A stretch of 64,000 nt of DNA from Pseudomonadota bacterium. GTDB taxonomy: Bacteria; Pseudomonadota; Alphaproteobacteria; Rhizobiales; Xanthobacteraceae. The stretch spans positions 1 through 64,000 of the forward strand of contig JAEWHT010000452.1 in NCBI GenBank assembly GCA_023387695.1, read 5' to 3'. A program made the position numbers and the translations under genes. How positions within the stretch are numbered: position 1 is the first letter of the stretch; the number at the start of each line of letters is the position of its first letter. The notes beneath the pieces are model-generated. The model saw nothing but the letters and a program-made list of their open reading frames with translations. It had not been told where the DNA came from and searched no databases. Of this stretch, positions 52,418 through 60,665 are shown in pieces.

Positions 52418-54847
52418 TCAGAACTTAGCCGTCGTGACGATGTAGAACGCCCGCCCCGGCGCCACCGAGACGAACGGCACGGCGCTGCGATAGAGCGTGT
52501 CGTAATAGAGCTTGTTGGTGAGGTTCTGAGCGTAGAGCTTCATGGTCCAGTTCTTGTCGATCTTCTTCTCGACGAACGCATCGAAGCGCCAGTAGCTCGG
52601 CAGTTCGGTGCCGGTATTGGCAACCAAAGTACCGCCATAGACCTTGGAGCGGTAAACCGCCTGCCCGCCGACTTCCCAATCGCCGTCGAACTTGTACTTG
52701 GTCAGCATGCTGAACGACTGATGCGCGACGTTGGCAAGCTGGAGGCCGATGTTGGAGGCGATGTTGCTCTGCGTGACCTTGGACTGCATCAGCACCAGGC
52801 CGCCGAAGACGCTCCAGCGATCGGTGATCTTGCCCTCGGCCTCGATATCGATGCCCTGGATCTTGTAGGCGGCGCCCGAGGTGAGGATGCCCGCAGCATT
52901 GGTCTCGCGTGCGTTGTCCTTCGTGGTCTGGAACAGCGCCGTCGAGACCAGCAGGTGACGATCAGCGAGCTCCCATTTGGTGCCGAGTTCGGCCGCCTTG
53001 TTGCGCTCCGGTCCGAGCAGAACAGTCGTGTTGGCGGGCACGCCGCCGTAATCGGTGCCGGTTGCATCAAGCTCCGATCCGAACGGATTGGCCGAAGTCG
53101 CATAGGCCGCATAGATGCTGCCGATCGACACCGGTTTGTAGACCAGGCCGACATTGTAGTTGACCAGATCGGAGTTCATTTTCAGATAGGCCGCGTTGGT
53201 CGACGAGCTCATGTTGTAGCCGTCATAGCGAACGCCGCCGTTGACGATGATGGTGTCCTGCCAGTTCGCGGTGTCCATGGCGTAGACACTGTTGGTGTTG
53301 ACGCCATAACGCGTCGGATTGCCCGTCAGCGACGGCGTCCCGAAGCCGTTGATCCAGGTGTACTGCGGAGAGGCGAGATTGACCCCCGAGATGGCCCCGC
53401 TGCTCGTAAACGCGGCGCCAGCCGCCTCCGACGAGAGACCCGAGTAACGGTCGATCGAGATGTTCTCGTTAGTGTATTCGACGCCGAACACCGCGGTGTG
53501 CTTGATCCCACCGGTGTCGAGCTTGAACGTGGCTTCGTTCTGGTTGGCCCAGACGTCCACGGTCTGGTAGCGGCTCTGCGCGCTCGCCGTCGCGGTCCAG
53601 AGCAGCGGATTGAGACTGGTCGTCACTGCGCTCTGCGGCAGCGTGCCGATGTAATTCAGCAACGAATGCTCGCCGCGCACCTTGCTGGTCAGCGTGATGG
53701 CTTCGTTGACCTTGTACTCGGCTGTTGCCGTGCCGAAATCCTGCCGCGCAGTCTGGAAGTCGCGGTTGAGGAAGCCGTACCAAGCTCCGCGCGGAATGCC
53801 CGCGGACGTCACCGGCACGTTGCCCTGCTTGTAGTAGGGCACGCCGAAATCCGGCAGACCGCTGAGATCGGTATGGACGTAATTCGTCGTGATCTTGATG
53901 TCGTTGGTCGGGGTGTACCTGGTCGAGAGGAAAGTGCCCCAGCGATCGTCGGTCACGTAGTTGCGGCCGGCGACATTGGCGTCCTGGAACAGGCCGCCGG
54001 TGCGCACCGCAAAAGTGGGATCAACGACCTGGTTGACGTCGAGCGTGACGCGCTTGGTCCTGTCGGTGCCGAACTCCGTGTCCATGCGCTTGAAGTTGAC
54101 GTCACCGGCCTGCTTGGTGACGATGTTGATGGCGCCGCCGGCCGTGCCGCGTCCTGCGTAGGAGGATGCCGGGCCGCGCAAGATCTCGATCTGCTCGGTG
54201 AAGAAGTTCTCGCGGATCGACACTGCGGGATCGCGGATGCCATCGATGAAGACGTCGTTGCGCGCATCGAAGCCGCGAATGAAGAAGCGATCGCCGAAGG
54301 CGTTGCCGCCCTCACCCGATCCCAGCGTCACGCCAGCGGTCGAGCGTCCGATCTCCTTTAGCGTCGTGGCATTCTTGTCCTCGAGTACTTCCTTGCTGAG
54401 TACCGTGATCGTCTTCGGCGTGTTGAGCATCGGCTCGGGAAACTTGCCGGAGGCCTGAACGTGATCGACCTTGTAGGGCGCGGCCGGATCGGCATAGGGA
54501 TTTCGATCGACCGCACCGGCCGGGGCCGGTGCCGTGGCGGCGGCCTGCTGCTGCGCCTGCTGGCGCTGCCCCGCACGGCGAAGCGCGTTGCGCGCGCGAA
54601 CCTGCTCGGCCGACGGCTTCGAGGCAACGGGGCGCGGACGCTCGACCGGCGCATCGACATTCACCGGCGGCAGCGCCGATTGCTGCGCCTGCGCACCGCC
54701 CGACACCGATGCCACCGCAATCAGACCGGCGACGACTGACGTCGCCTTGCCGGAATTTGCATCGAGCTTCTGTTCAATTGAATTTCTTGCCGCGACCGCA
54801 CGCAACGATCGCGGAGCTACCGCGAGCCCCATTCCAACACACCCCAT
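52418..54847 (-). CDS. TonB-dependent siderophore receptor (copy 2)
   Basis: About 809 residues from the ATG at 54847; an open frame extends to a TTG at 54919. Signal peptide, linker and plug domain match copy 1 closely (GLIAVASVSGGAQAQQ, FFIRGFDARNDVFIDGIRD, GPASSYAGRGTAGGAINIVTKQ), so the pair arose by duplication; the barrels have diverged. It lacks several loop insertions of copy 1. One ICE-like box lies upstream. Probably takes up a different ferric catecholate. Confidence 0.92.
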   Translation of the reverse strand: MGCVGMGLAVAPRSLRAVAARNSIEQKLDANSGKATSVVAGLIAVASVSGGAQAQQSALPPVNVDAPVERPRPVASKPSAEQVRARNALRRAGQRQQAQQQAAATAPAPAGAVDRNPYADPAAPYKVDHVQASGKFPEPMLNTPKTITVLSKEVLEDKNATTLKEIGRSTAGVTLGSGEGGNAFGDRFFIRGFDARNDVFIDGIRDPAVSIRENFFTEQIEILRGPASSYAGRGTAGGAINIVTKQAGDVNFKRMDTEFGTDRTKRVTLDVNQVVDPTFAVRTGGLFQDANVAGRNYVTDDRWGTFLSTRYTPTNDIKITTNYVHTDLSGLPDFGVPYYKQGNVPVTSAGIPRGAWYGFLNRDFQTARQDFGTATAEYKVNEAITLTSKVRGEHSLLNYIGTLPQSAVTTSLNPLLWTATASAQSRYQTVDVWANQNEATFKLDTGGIKHTAVFGVEYTNENISIDRYSGLSSEAAGAAFTSSGAISGVNLASPQYTWINGFGTPSLTGNPTRYGVNTNSVYAMDTANWQDTIIVNGGVRYDGYNMSSSTNAAYLKMNSDLVNYNVGLVYKPVSIGSIYAAYATSANPFGSELDATGTDYGGVPANTTVLLGPERNKAAELGTKWELADRHLLVSTALFQTTKDNARETNAAGILTSGAAYKIQGIDIEAEGKITDRWSVFGGLVLMQSKVTQSNIASNIGLQLANVAHQSFSMLTKYKFDGDWEVGGQAVYRSKVYGGTLVANTGTELPSYWRFDAFVEKKIDKNWTMKLYAQNLTNKLYYDTLYRSAVPFVSVAPGRAFYIVTTAKF

Positions 54848-54956
54848 TCCAGATTCGCCGATCGCAACATGCGCGACGAACGATGGAGCGGTGCTATCGA
54901 CCGCAAAAAATCGGGTCAATGCAACGAGGCCCGCGAGAGCGCTTGAATACGTCTAG

Positions 54957-54973
54957 ATCAAAGCGATTCTAAA
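54957..54973 (-). promoter_or_regulatory. Irr/ICE-like iron box before receptor 2
   Basis: ATCAAAGCGATTCTAAA differs at one position from the first box at 52247-52263. It lies 110 bases upstream of the receptor 2 start, the same distance as in copy 1. Confidence 0.65.
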
Positions 54974-55065
54974 ATTGCGATCTCGAAACAGCTGAAATGC
55001 CGCGCGACACATTGATGCAGTCGGACATTGCATCGCTTGTCTTCGCGCAAAACTTCGCGCAGCCG

Positions 55066-55305
55066 TCAGTCAGTGCTCGGCGGCTTCATCAGCGAGAACA
55101 ATTCGTCGACCGTGCGCTGCGCAGTTGCGCGCACGCGATCGGAGTTCTCCATGCCGGCGATGTTGACGCCGTTGACGACGGCTTTGATCTCATCGCGGAA
55201 GTCGGTGAGGAAGCGCAAGGGATCGCGCTGCTCGTTGGCAACGCGCGCGATCAACCCCGTGATCAGAATCTGACACGCGATCAGCTTGCCGTTCAGCTCG
55301 TCCAT
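55066..55305 (-). CDS. Small conserved hypothetical protein
   Basis: 79 residues, mostly helical (DELNGKLIACQILITGLIAR, then RDPLRFLTDFRDEIKAVVNG, then RVRATAQRTVDELFSLM). AGAGGAG precedes the ATG at 55305; an upstream in-frame start adds 18 residues. Similar short proteins occur in rhizobia; I do not know the function. An ICE-like box lies 75 bases upstream. Confidence 0.7.
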   Translation of the reverse strand: MDELNGKLIACQILITGLIARVANEQRDPLRFLTDFRDEIKAVVNGVNIAGMENSDRVRATAQRTVDELFSLMKPPSTD

Positions 55306-55379
55306 TCCGCACTCCTCTCGTGGCGGCGCTGATATGAACGACGCGGAATTTGCTGACAACCGAAACGCCGCCAGGCGCG

Positions 55380-55395
55380 TTTAGAACCGTTCTCG
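55380..55395. promoter_or_regulatory. Candidate ICE-like box
   Basis: TTTAGAACCGTTCTCG contains the perfect palindrome AGAAC-C-GTTCT (55383-55393) and matches the left arm of the iron boxes seen before the receptors. It lies between the small protein and the RND adaptor gene. Confidence 0.45.
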
Positions 55396-55707
55396 CAAAG
55401 GCAGGCCCGAGACCAATTCTTGGTCACGCAGAGCGCGCACCACTCCTCTCCAGGTACAGCCGCGCCCACCCTGTCTGCTTGTATTTCCTGTCCAGTGCAC
55501 GCTCCTCGCTCGACTTGGGAAAATGCAGCACTGCACACCGCCGCATCACCCGTTTGCCTACGGGGTGCAAAGCTTTCCAATTGTTTAGGATTCTCAACCG
55601 ATAGTGCTGTTTACACTGGAACTTGGCGTGTATTATACAAGCCCAGCTGGAACCCTTTGATAGCCCCGCAATTCGTTGTTTTGGGCCAAAAGCCGATACG
55701 CTCACAT

Positions 55708-56880
55708 ATGAAAAAGTCACGGCCGATCCTGTGGATTGTCATCATCGCAGCTGTGGCCGGTGGCGGCTATTATGGCTGGCAGCGATACTCGGCTGAGGCC
55801 GCGAAAGCGCAAACCGCGCAGAAGGGCCCGCCGCGGGCTCCCGCCGTGCCGGTCAGCATCGCACCGGTCCAGAAGGTCGACTTCCCGGTTTATCTGACCG
55901 GCCTCGGCACCGTGCAGGGCTTCAACACCGTACAAGTCCGGACCCGCGTGGACGGCCAGATCGACAAGATCGCCTTCACCGAAGGCCAGATTGTCAAGCA
56001 AGGCGATCTCCTGGTCGAGATCGATCCGCGCCCGTTCCAGGCCGTCCTCGATCAGGCCAAGGCCAAGAAGGCGCAGGACGAGGCCAACCTCGCCAACGCC
56101 AATCTCGATCTTCAGCGCTACACCAAGCTCGGCGAATTCGCGACACGGCAGCAGACGGATACGCAACGCTCCACCGTTGCCCAGCTGACCGCCCAGATCG
56201 CCGCCGATGAAGCCGCGATCTCCAACGCCCAGACCCAGCTCGATTACACCCAGGTCAAGGCGCCGATCACCGGTGTTGCCGGCCTGCGCCAGGTCGATAT
56301 CGGCAACATCGTCAATGCCTCGACGCAGACCGGCGTCGTCAGCATCGCGCAGGTCGAGCCGATCGCGGTGATCTTCACCGCGCCGGAAGACCAGCTGCCT
56401 TATATCAGCGAGGGACAGAAGTCCGGCGAGCTCAAGGTGATCGCGTTCACCACCGACGGCAAGAAGACGCTGGCCGAAGGCAAGCTCGCGGTGATCAACA
56501 ACCAGGTTGATACGACCAGCGGGACTATTCGGCTCAAGGCGGTGTTCGACAACAAGGAACACACGCTGTGGCCGGGACAATCGGTGTCGACACGCCTTTT
56601 GGTGCGGACTCTGAAGGATGCGACCATCGTCCCCGATGACGCGGTCCTGCATTCGACCAACGGCCTCTACGCCTATACCGTCAGCCCGGACAACAAGGCC
56701 GAAGTTCGCAAGATCAAGGTCAGCTACGCCATCGATGGACGTTCGGTCGTCGATGAAGGGCTGAGCCCCGGCCAGCAGGTGATCACCGGCGGTCAATACA
56801 AGGTACAGCCTGGCAGCCTCGTCTCGACGAACGTGGCGAGCTCGGATCCAGTCCAGAAAAGCAAGGTTCAGCAGGAATGA
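55708..56880 (+). CDS. RND efflux periplasmic adaptor (membrane-fusion protein)
   Basis: 390 residues. A single N-terminal membrane segment (RPILWIVIIAAVAGGGYYGW), then the lipoyl halves (VQVRTRVDGQIDKIAFTEGQ), a coiled-coil hairpin and beta-barrel (DYTQVKAPITGVAGLRQVD). It belongs to the MdtA-like group. The open frame upstream to 55420 has no homology; the ATG at 55708 starts the anchor. It overlaps the transporter gene by four bases. Confidence 0.93.
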   Translation: MKKSRPILWIVIIAAVAGGGYYGWQRYSAEAAKAQTAQKGPPRAPAVPVSIAPVQKVDFPVYLTGLGTVQGFNTVQVRTRVDGQIDKIAFTEGQIVKQGDLLVEIDPRPFQAVLDQAKAKKAQDEANLANANLDLQRYTKLGEFATRQQTDTQRSTVAQLTAQIAADEAAISNAQTQLDYTQVKAPITGVAGLRQVDIGNIVNASTQTGVVSIAQVEPIAVIFTAPEDQLPYISEGQKSGELKVIAFTTDGKKTLAEGKLAVINNQVDTTSGTIRLKAVFDNKEHTLWPGQSVSTRLLVRTLKDATIVPDDAVLHSTNGLYAYTVSPDNKAEVRKIKVSYAIDGRSVVDEGLSPGQQVITGGQYKVQPGSLVSTNVASSDPVQKSKVQQE

Positions 56881-59800
56881 CCGAAGGCGGGATTTCGGCA
56901 CCTTTCATCCGTTATCCCATCGGCACTTCGCTGCTGATGGCCGGCATTCTTTTTGTCGGTCTTGTCGCCTACCCCCTGCTGCCGGTCGCACCGCTGCCGC
57001 AGGTCGACTTCCCGACCATCCAGATCACGGCCAATCTGCCGGGCGGCAGCCCGGAGACCATGGCCTCGTCGGTCGCGCAGCCGCTGGAGCGCCAGTTCGC
57101 CCAGATTCCCGGCATCGCGCAGATGACGTCGACGAGTTACCTGGGTACCGCTTCGATCACCATCCAGTTCGACCTCAACCGCAGCATCGACGGCGCCGCG
57201 AACGACGTCCAAGGCGCCATCAACGCCGCCAGCGGCCAGTTGCCGAAGAACCTGCCCTCGCCGCCGACCTATCGCAAGGTCAACCCGGCGGACTCGCCGA
57301 TCCTGCTGCTGTCGGCGACATCTGACACACTCCCGCTGACCACCGTCAGCGATTCGATCGACGCCCAGCTCGCCCAGCAGATCAGCCAGATCGCCGGCGT
57401 CGCGCAGGTGTTCATCGGCGGCCAGCAGAAGCCGTCGGTCCGCGTCCAGATCGATCCGGCGAAACTCGTCGCCAAGGGGTTGGCGCTGGAAGACGTGCGT
57501 AGTGCGATCGGCATCACCACGGTGGATAGCCCCAAGGGCAATATCGACGGCGAGAGGCGCGCCTACACGATCTACGCCAACGACCAGCTCACCCAGTCCA
57601 AGGACTGGAACGACGTCATCATCGCCTACCGCAACGGCGGACCCTTACGAATCAAGGACATCGGCCAGGCGGTCACCGGTCCTGAAGACGCTAAACAGGC
57701 GGCTTGGGCCAACGGCAAGCGCGGCGTGTTCCTGGTGGTGTTCAAGCAGCCGGGCGCCAACGTCATCGAGACCGTCGACCGGATCAAGGCGACCCTGCCC
57801 CGCCTCGTCGCGGCGATCCCGCCCGCGGTCAAGATCGAGCTCATCAGCGACCGCACCACGACCATCCGCGCGGCCGTCGAGGACGTTCAGTTCACGCTGC
57901 TTTTGACCATCGCTCTCGTGGTCATGGTCATCTTCGTCTTCCTGCGCAGCTTCTGGGCGACGGTGATTCCGACCATCACGGTTCCGCTGGCGCTGTTGGG
58001 TGCCTGCGCCCTGATGTGGGTGTTCGGGTACTCGCTCGACAATCTGTCGCTGATGGCGCTCACGATCGCGGTCGGCTTCGTCGTCGACGACGCCATCGTG
58101 ATGCTCGAAAACATCACGCGCTACATCGAAGAAGGCGAAAAACCGCTCGCGGCCGCGTTCAAGGGCTCCAAGGAAATCGGCTTCACCATCGTGTCGATCT
58201 CCATCTCGCTGGTCGCGGTGCTTATCCCGCTGCTGCTGATGGGCGGCATCATCGGACGCCTGTTCCGCGAATTCGCGGTCGTGCTGGCGATGACGATCTT
58301 CGTCTCCATGTTCGTGTCGCTGACGCTGACGCCGATGATGGCATCGCGCTTCCTGCGCGCCCATGGCGAGGTGACTCACGGCAAATTCTACCAGTGGAGC
58401 GAGAGCGCCTTCGACGCGATGCTGCGCGGCTACGAATATGTACTCGACCACGCCTTGGCCTGGCGGCGCACCACCCTGGTCATCTTCTTCGCGACCCTTG
58501 GGCTATCGATCTATCTGTTCGTCCTGATCCCGAAGGGCTTCTTCCCACAGCAAGACGTCGGCCTGATTACCGCAACATCGGAAGCCTCGCAGGACATTTC
58601 CTTCAGGGAAATGACGCGACGCCAGGAGCAGCTCGGCAAGATCATCCTGGCCGATCCCGACGTTGCCAGCGTCGCCATGTCGATCGGCGGCAGCGGCCGC
58701 GCCGGCAACAACGGCAACCTCTTCATCACGCTGAAACCCCGCGATAAGCGCGAGGCTTCGGCCCAGCAGATCATCGCAAGGCTGCGCCCACAATTCGACA
58801 AGGTCGAGGGCGCCCGCCTCTACATGCAGGCTGCGCAGGACGTTCGCCTCGGCGGCCGTCCGACCCGTACCCAGTTTGAATTCACCTTGCAGGACGCAGA
58901 TCTCGGCGAGCTCAACGAATGGGCGCCGAAGATTCTCGCCAAGATGCAGACGCTGCCGGAGCTGCGCGACGTCGCGACCGACCAGCAGACCCAGGGCACG
59001 ACGGTCCAGCTCAAGATCAACCGCGACACTGCCTCGCGCTACGGCATCCAGCCGCAGCTGATCGACGACACGCTGTATGATGCCTTCGGCCAGCGCCAGG
59101 TCGCGCAGTATTTCACGCAGCTCAACAGCTATCACGTGATCCTGGAAATCCTGCCGGAGATGCAGGGCAATTTGGATTCACTGAACAAGCTCTATCTGAA
59201 GTCGCCTCTCACGGGCGACCAGGTGCCGCTGTCGACCTTTGCGACCTGGACCACAGATCCGGTCCGCCCGCTTTCGATCAGCCACCAGGGCCAATTCCCC
59301 GCGATCACGATCAGCTTCAACCTCGCGCAAGGCGTGGCGCTGGGCCAGGCCACCCAATCCGTGCAGAAGGCGATGGCCGATCTCGGTGCGCCGGCGACGC
59401 TGAACTCGAGCTTCCAGGGTACCGCGCAAGCCTTCCAGCAATCGCTCGGCACCGTGCCGCTGCTGATCCTCGCGGCGCTGGTCGTGGTCTACCTGATCCT
59501 CGGCATCCTCTACGAGAGCTACATCCATCCGATCACGATTCTGTCGACCCTGCCCTCGGCCGGTGTCGGCGCATTGCTGATCCTGATGGCGGCCGGCTTC
59601 GACTTCAGCCTCATCGCACTGATCGGCATCATCCTGCTGATCGGCATCGTGAAGAAGAACGGCATCATGATGGTCGACTTCGCCATCGCAGCCGAACGCG
59701 ATCAGCACAAGACGCCGGAGGAATCGATCCGGCAGGCGGCGCTGTTGCGCTTCCGCCCGATCATGATGACGACGATGGCCGCGCTGCTCGGCGGCGTGCC

Positions 59801-60017
59801 GTTGATGCTCGGCCACGGCACCGGCGCCGAAATCCGCCAACCGCTCGGCTACGCCATGGTCGGCGGACTGATCGTCAGCCAAGCGCTGACGCTGTTCACT
59901 ACTCCGGTCGTCTATCTCTATCTCGACAAATTCTCGAACCTGTTCTCGGGCCGCGCGTCCGACGACGAAGGGCACGAGACGGCCGGACACGACACCGTCA
60001 AGGAAGCCGCGGAGTAA
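56877..60017 (+). CDS. RND multidrug efflux transporter (MdtB/MdtC-like)
   Basis: 1046 residues with 12 predicted membrane segments and two large periplasmic loops. RND signatures include GFVVDDAIVMLENITRYIEEG and the proton-relay region; the C-terminal half has GIVKKNGIMMVDFAIAAER and PIMMTTMAALLGGVPLMLG. ATGA overlap couples it to the adaptor. No outer-membrane factor gene follows, so TolC is supplied from elsewhere. Substrates unknown. Confidence 0.95.
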   Translation: MTEGGISAPFIRYPIGTSLLMAGILFVGLVAYPLLPVAPLPQVDFPTIQITANLPGGSPETMASSVAQPLERQFAQIPGIAQMTSTSYLGTASITIQFDLNRSIDGAANDVQGAINAASGQLPKNLPSPPTYRKVNPADSPILLLSATSDTLPLTTVSDSIDAQLAQQISQIAGVAQVFIGGQQKPSVRVQIDPAKLVAKGLALEDVRSAIGITTVDSPKGNIDGERRAYTIYANDQLTQSKDWNDVIIAYRNGGPLRIKDIGQAVTGPEDAKQAAWANGKRGVFLVVFKQPGANVIETVDRIKATLPRLVAAIPPAVKIELISDRTTTIRAAVEDVQFTLLLTIALVVMVIFVFLRSFWATVIPTITVPLALLGACALMWVFGYSLDNLSLMALTIAVGFVVDDAIVMLENITRYIEEGEKPLAAAFKGSKEIGFTIVSISISLVAVLIPLLLMGGIIGRLFREFAVVLAMTIFVSMFVSLTLTPMMASRFLRAHGEVTHGKFYQWSESAFDAMLRGYEYVLDHALAWRRTTLVIFFATLGLSIYLFVLIPKGFFPQQDVGLITATSEASQDISFREMTRRQEQLGKIILADPDVASVAMSIGGSGRAGNNGNLFITLKPRDKREASAQQIIARLRPQFDKVEGARLYMQAAQDVRLGGRPTRTQFEFTLQDADLGELNEWAPKILAKMQTLPELRDVATDQQTQGTTVQLKINRDTASRYGIQPQLIDDTLYDAFGQRQVAQYFTQLNSYHVILEILPEMQGNLDSLNKLYLKSPLTGDQVPLSTFATWTTDPVRPLSISHQGQFPAITISFNLAQGVALGQATQSVQKAMADLGAPATLNSSFQGTAQAFQQSLGTVPLLILAALVVVYLILGILYESYIHPITILSTLPSAGVGALLILMAAGFDFSLIALIGIILLIGIVKKNGIMMVDFAIAAERDQHKTPEESIRQAALLRFRPIMMTTMAALLGGVPLMLGHGTGAEIRQPLGYAMVGGLIVSQALTLFTTPVVYLYLDKFSNLFSGRASDDEGHETAGHDTVKEAAE

Positions 60018-60081
60018 GCTTGCGCCGCGGCTGCCGCGACGCTACAGCGAGGCCCTCGGTTCACGCCAACGCGGTCTCACC

Positions 60082-60651
60082 ATGCCCATGCAATCCAGAC
60101 TTGCTGTCCTCGTCGCTGCTGCCCTGTTGTCGACGGGCGCTGCCTATGCCCAGCAAGGCACGAAAAAGAACGCGGCTCCGGCTGCCGCGCAACCCGCGCC
60201 CGCACTGACCCAGCCGCAGCCCGCCGAGGGCGTGCCGGCACAGCAGCCCGGCTGGATCGCGCGCTGTACCAGCGCAAGCCGCGATGCGCCGCTCGAATGC
60301 GCGATCGAGCAGAATGCGGTTCTGACCAAGACCGGCCAGACCATCATCCTGATCAACATCCGCATCGCGCCCGACACCCGCACGCCGATCGCGCTGCTGC
60401 AATTGCCGCTCGGTCTCAATCTGCCCGTTGGCGCCAAGCTTCAGGTTGACGAGGGCAAGGCCATCGATCTGCAGATCCAGACCTGCGAGAACCGCGGCTG
60501 CTACGCCTCTACTCCGATCGCGCCGGACCTGCTTGCGAGCCTGAAGTCGGGCAAGCAGCTGAAAGTCTCCTTCCAGAACATGGCAAAGGAAACGATCGCG
60601 ATCCCGATGCCGCTCAACGATTTCGCGGCGGCTTACGACAAGATCAAGTAA
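60082..60651 (+). CDS. Invasion-associated locus B (IalB) family protein
   Basis: 189 residues. Signal peptide (LAVLVAAALLSTGAAYAQQ) and an Ala/Pro/Gln-rich linker, then the IalB domain: WIARCTSASRDAPLECAIEQ, LQIQTCENRGCYA and the C-terminal LKVSFQNMAKETIAIPM. Four cysteines are conserved in the family. Common in rhizobia; role is probably outer surface or periplasmic, not necessarily invasion. Convergent with the sulfatase. Confidence 0.88.
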   Translation: MPMQSRLAVLVAAALLSTGAAYAQQGTKKNAAPAAAQPAPALTQPQPAEGVPAQQPGWIARCTSASRDAPLECAIEQNAVLTKTGQTIILINIRIAPDTRTPIALLQLPLGLNLPVGAKLQVDEGKAIDLQIQTCENRGCYASTPIAPDLLASLKSGKQLKVSFQNMAKETIAIPMPLNDFAAAYDKIK

Positions 60652-60665
60652 CGGAGCGCCCCTCG

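Noticed and set aside
52721..54361. 546-codon plus-strand frame
   Set aside because: Antisense to the TonB receptor; arginine/valine-rich shadow.
55570..55600. TTTAGGATTCTCAA as another iron box
   Set aside because: Too degenerate compared with the four good matches near the receptors.
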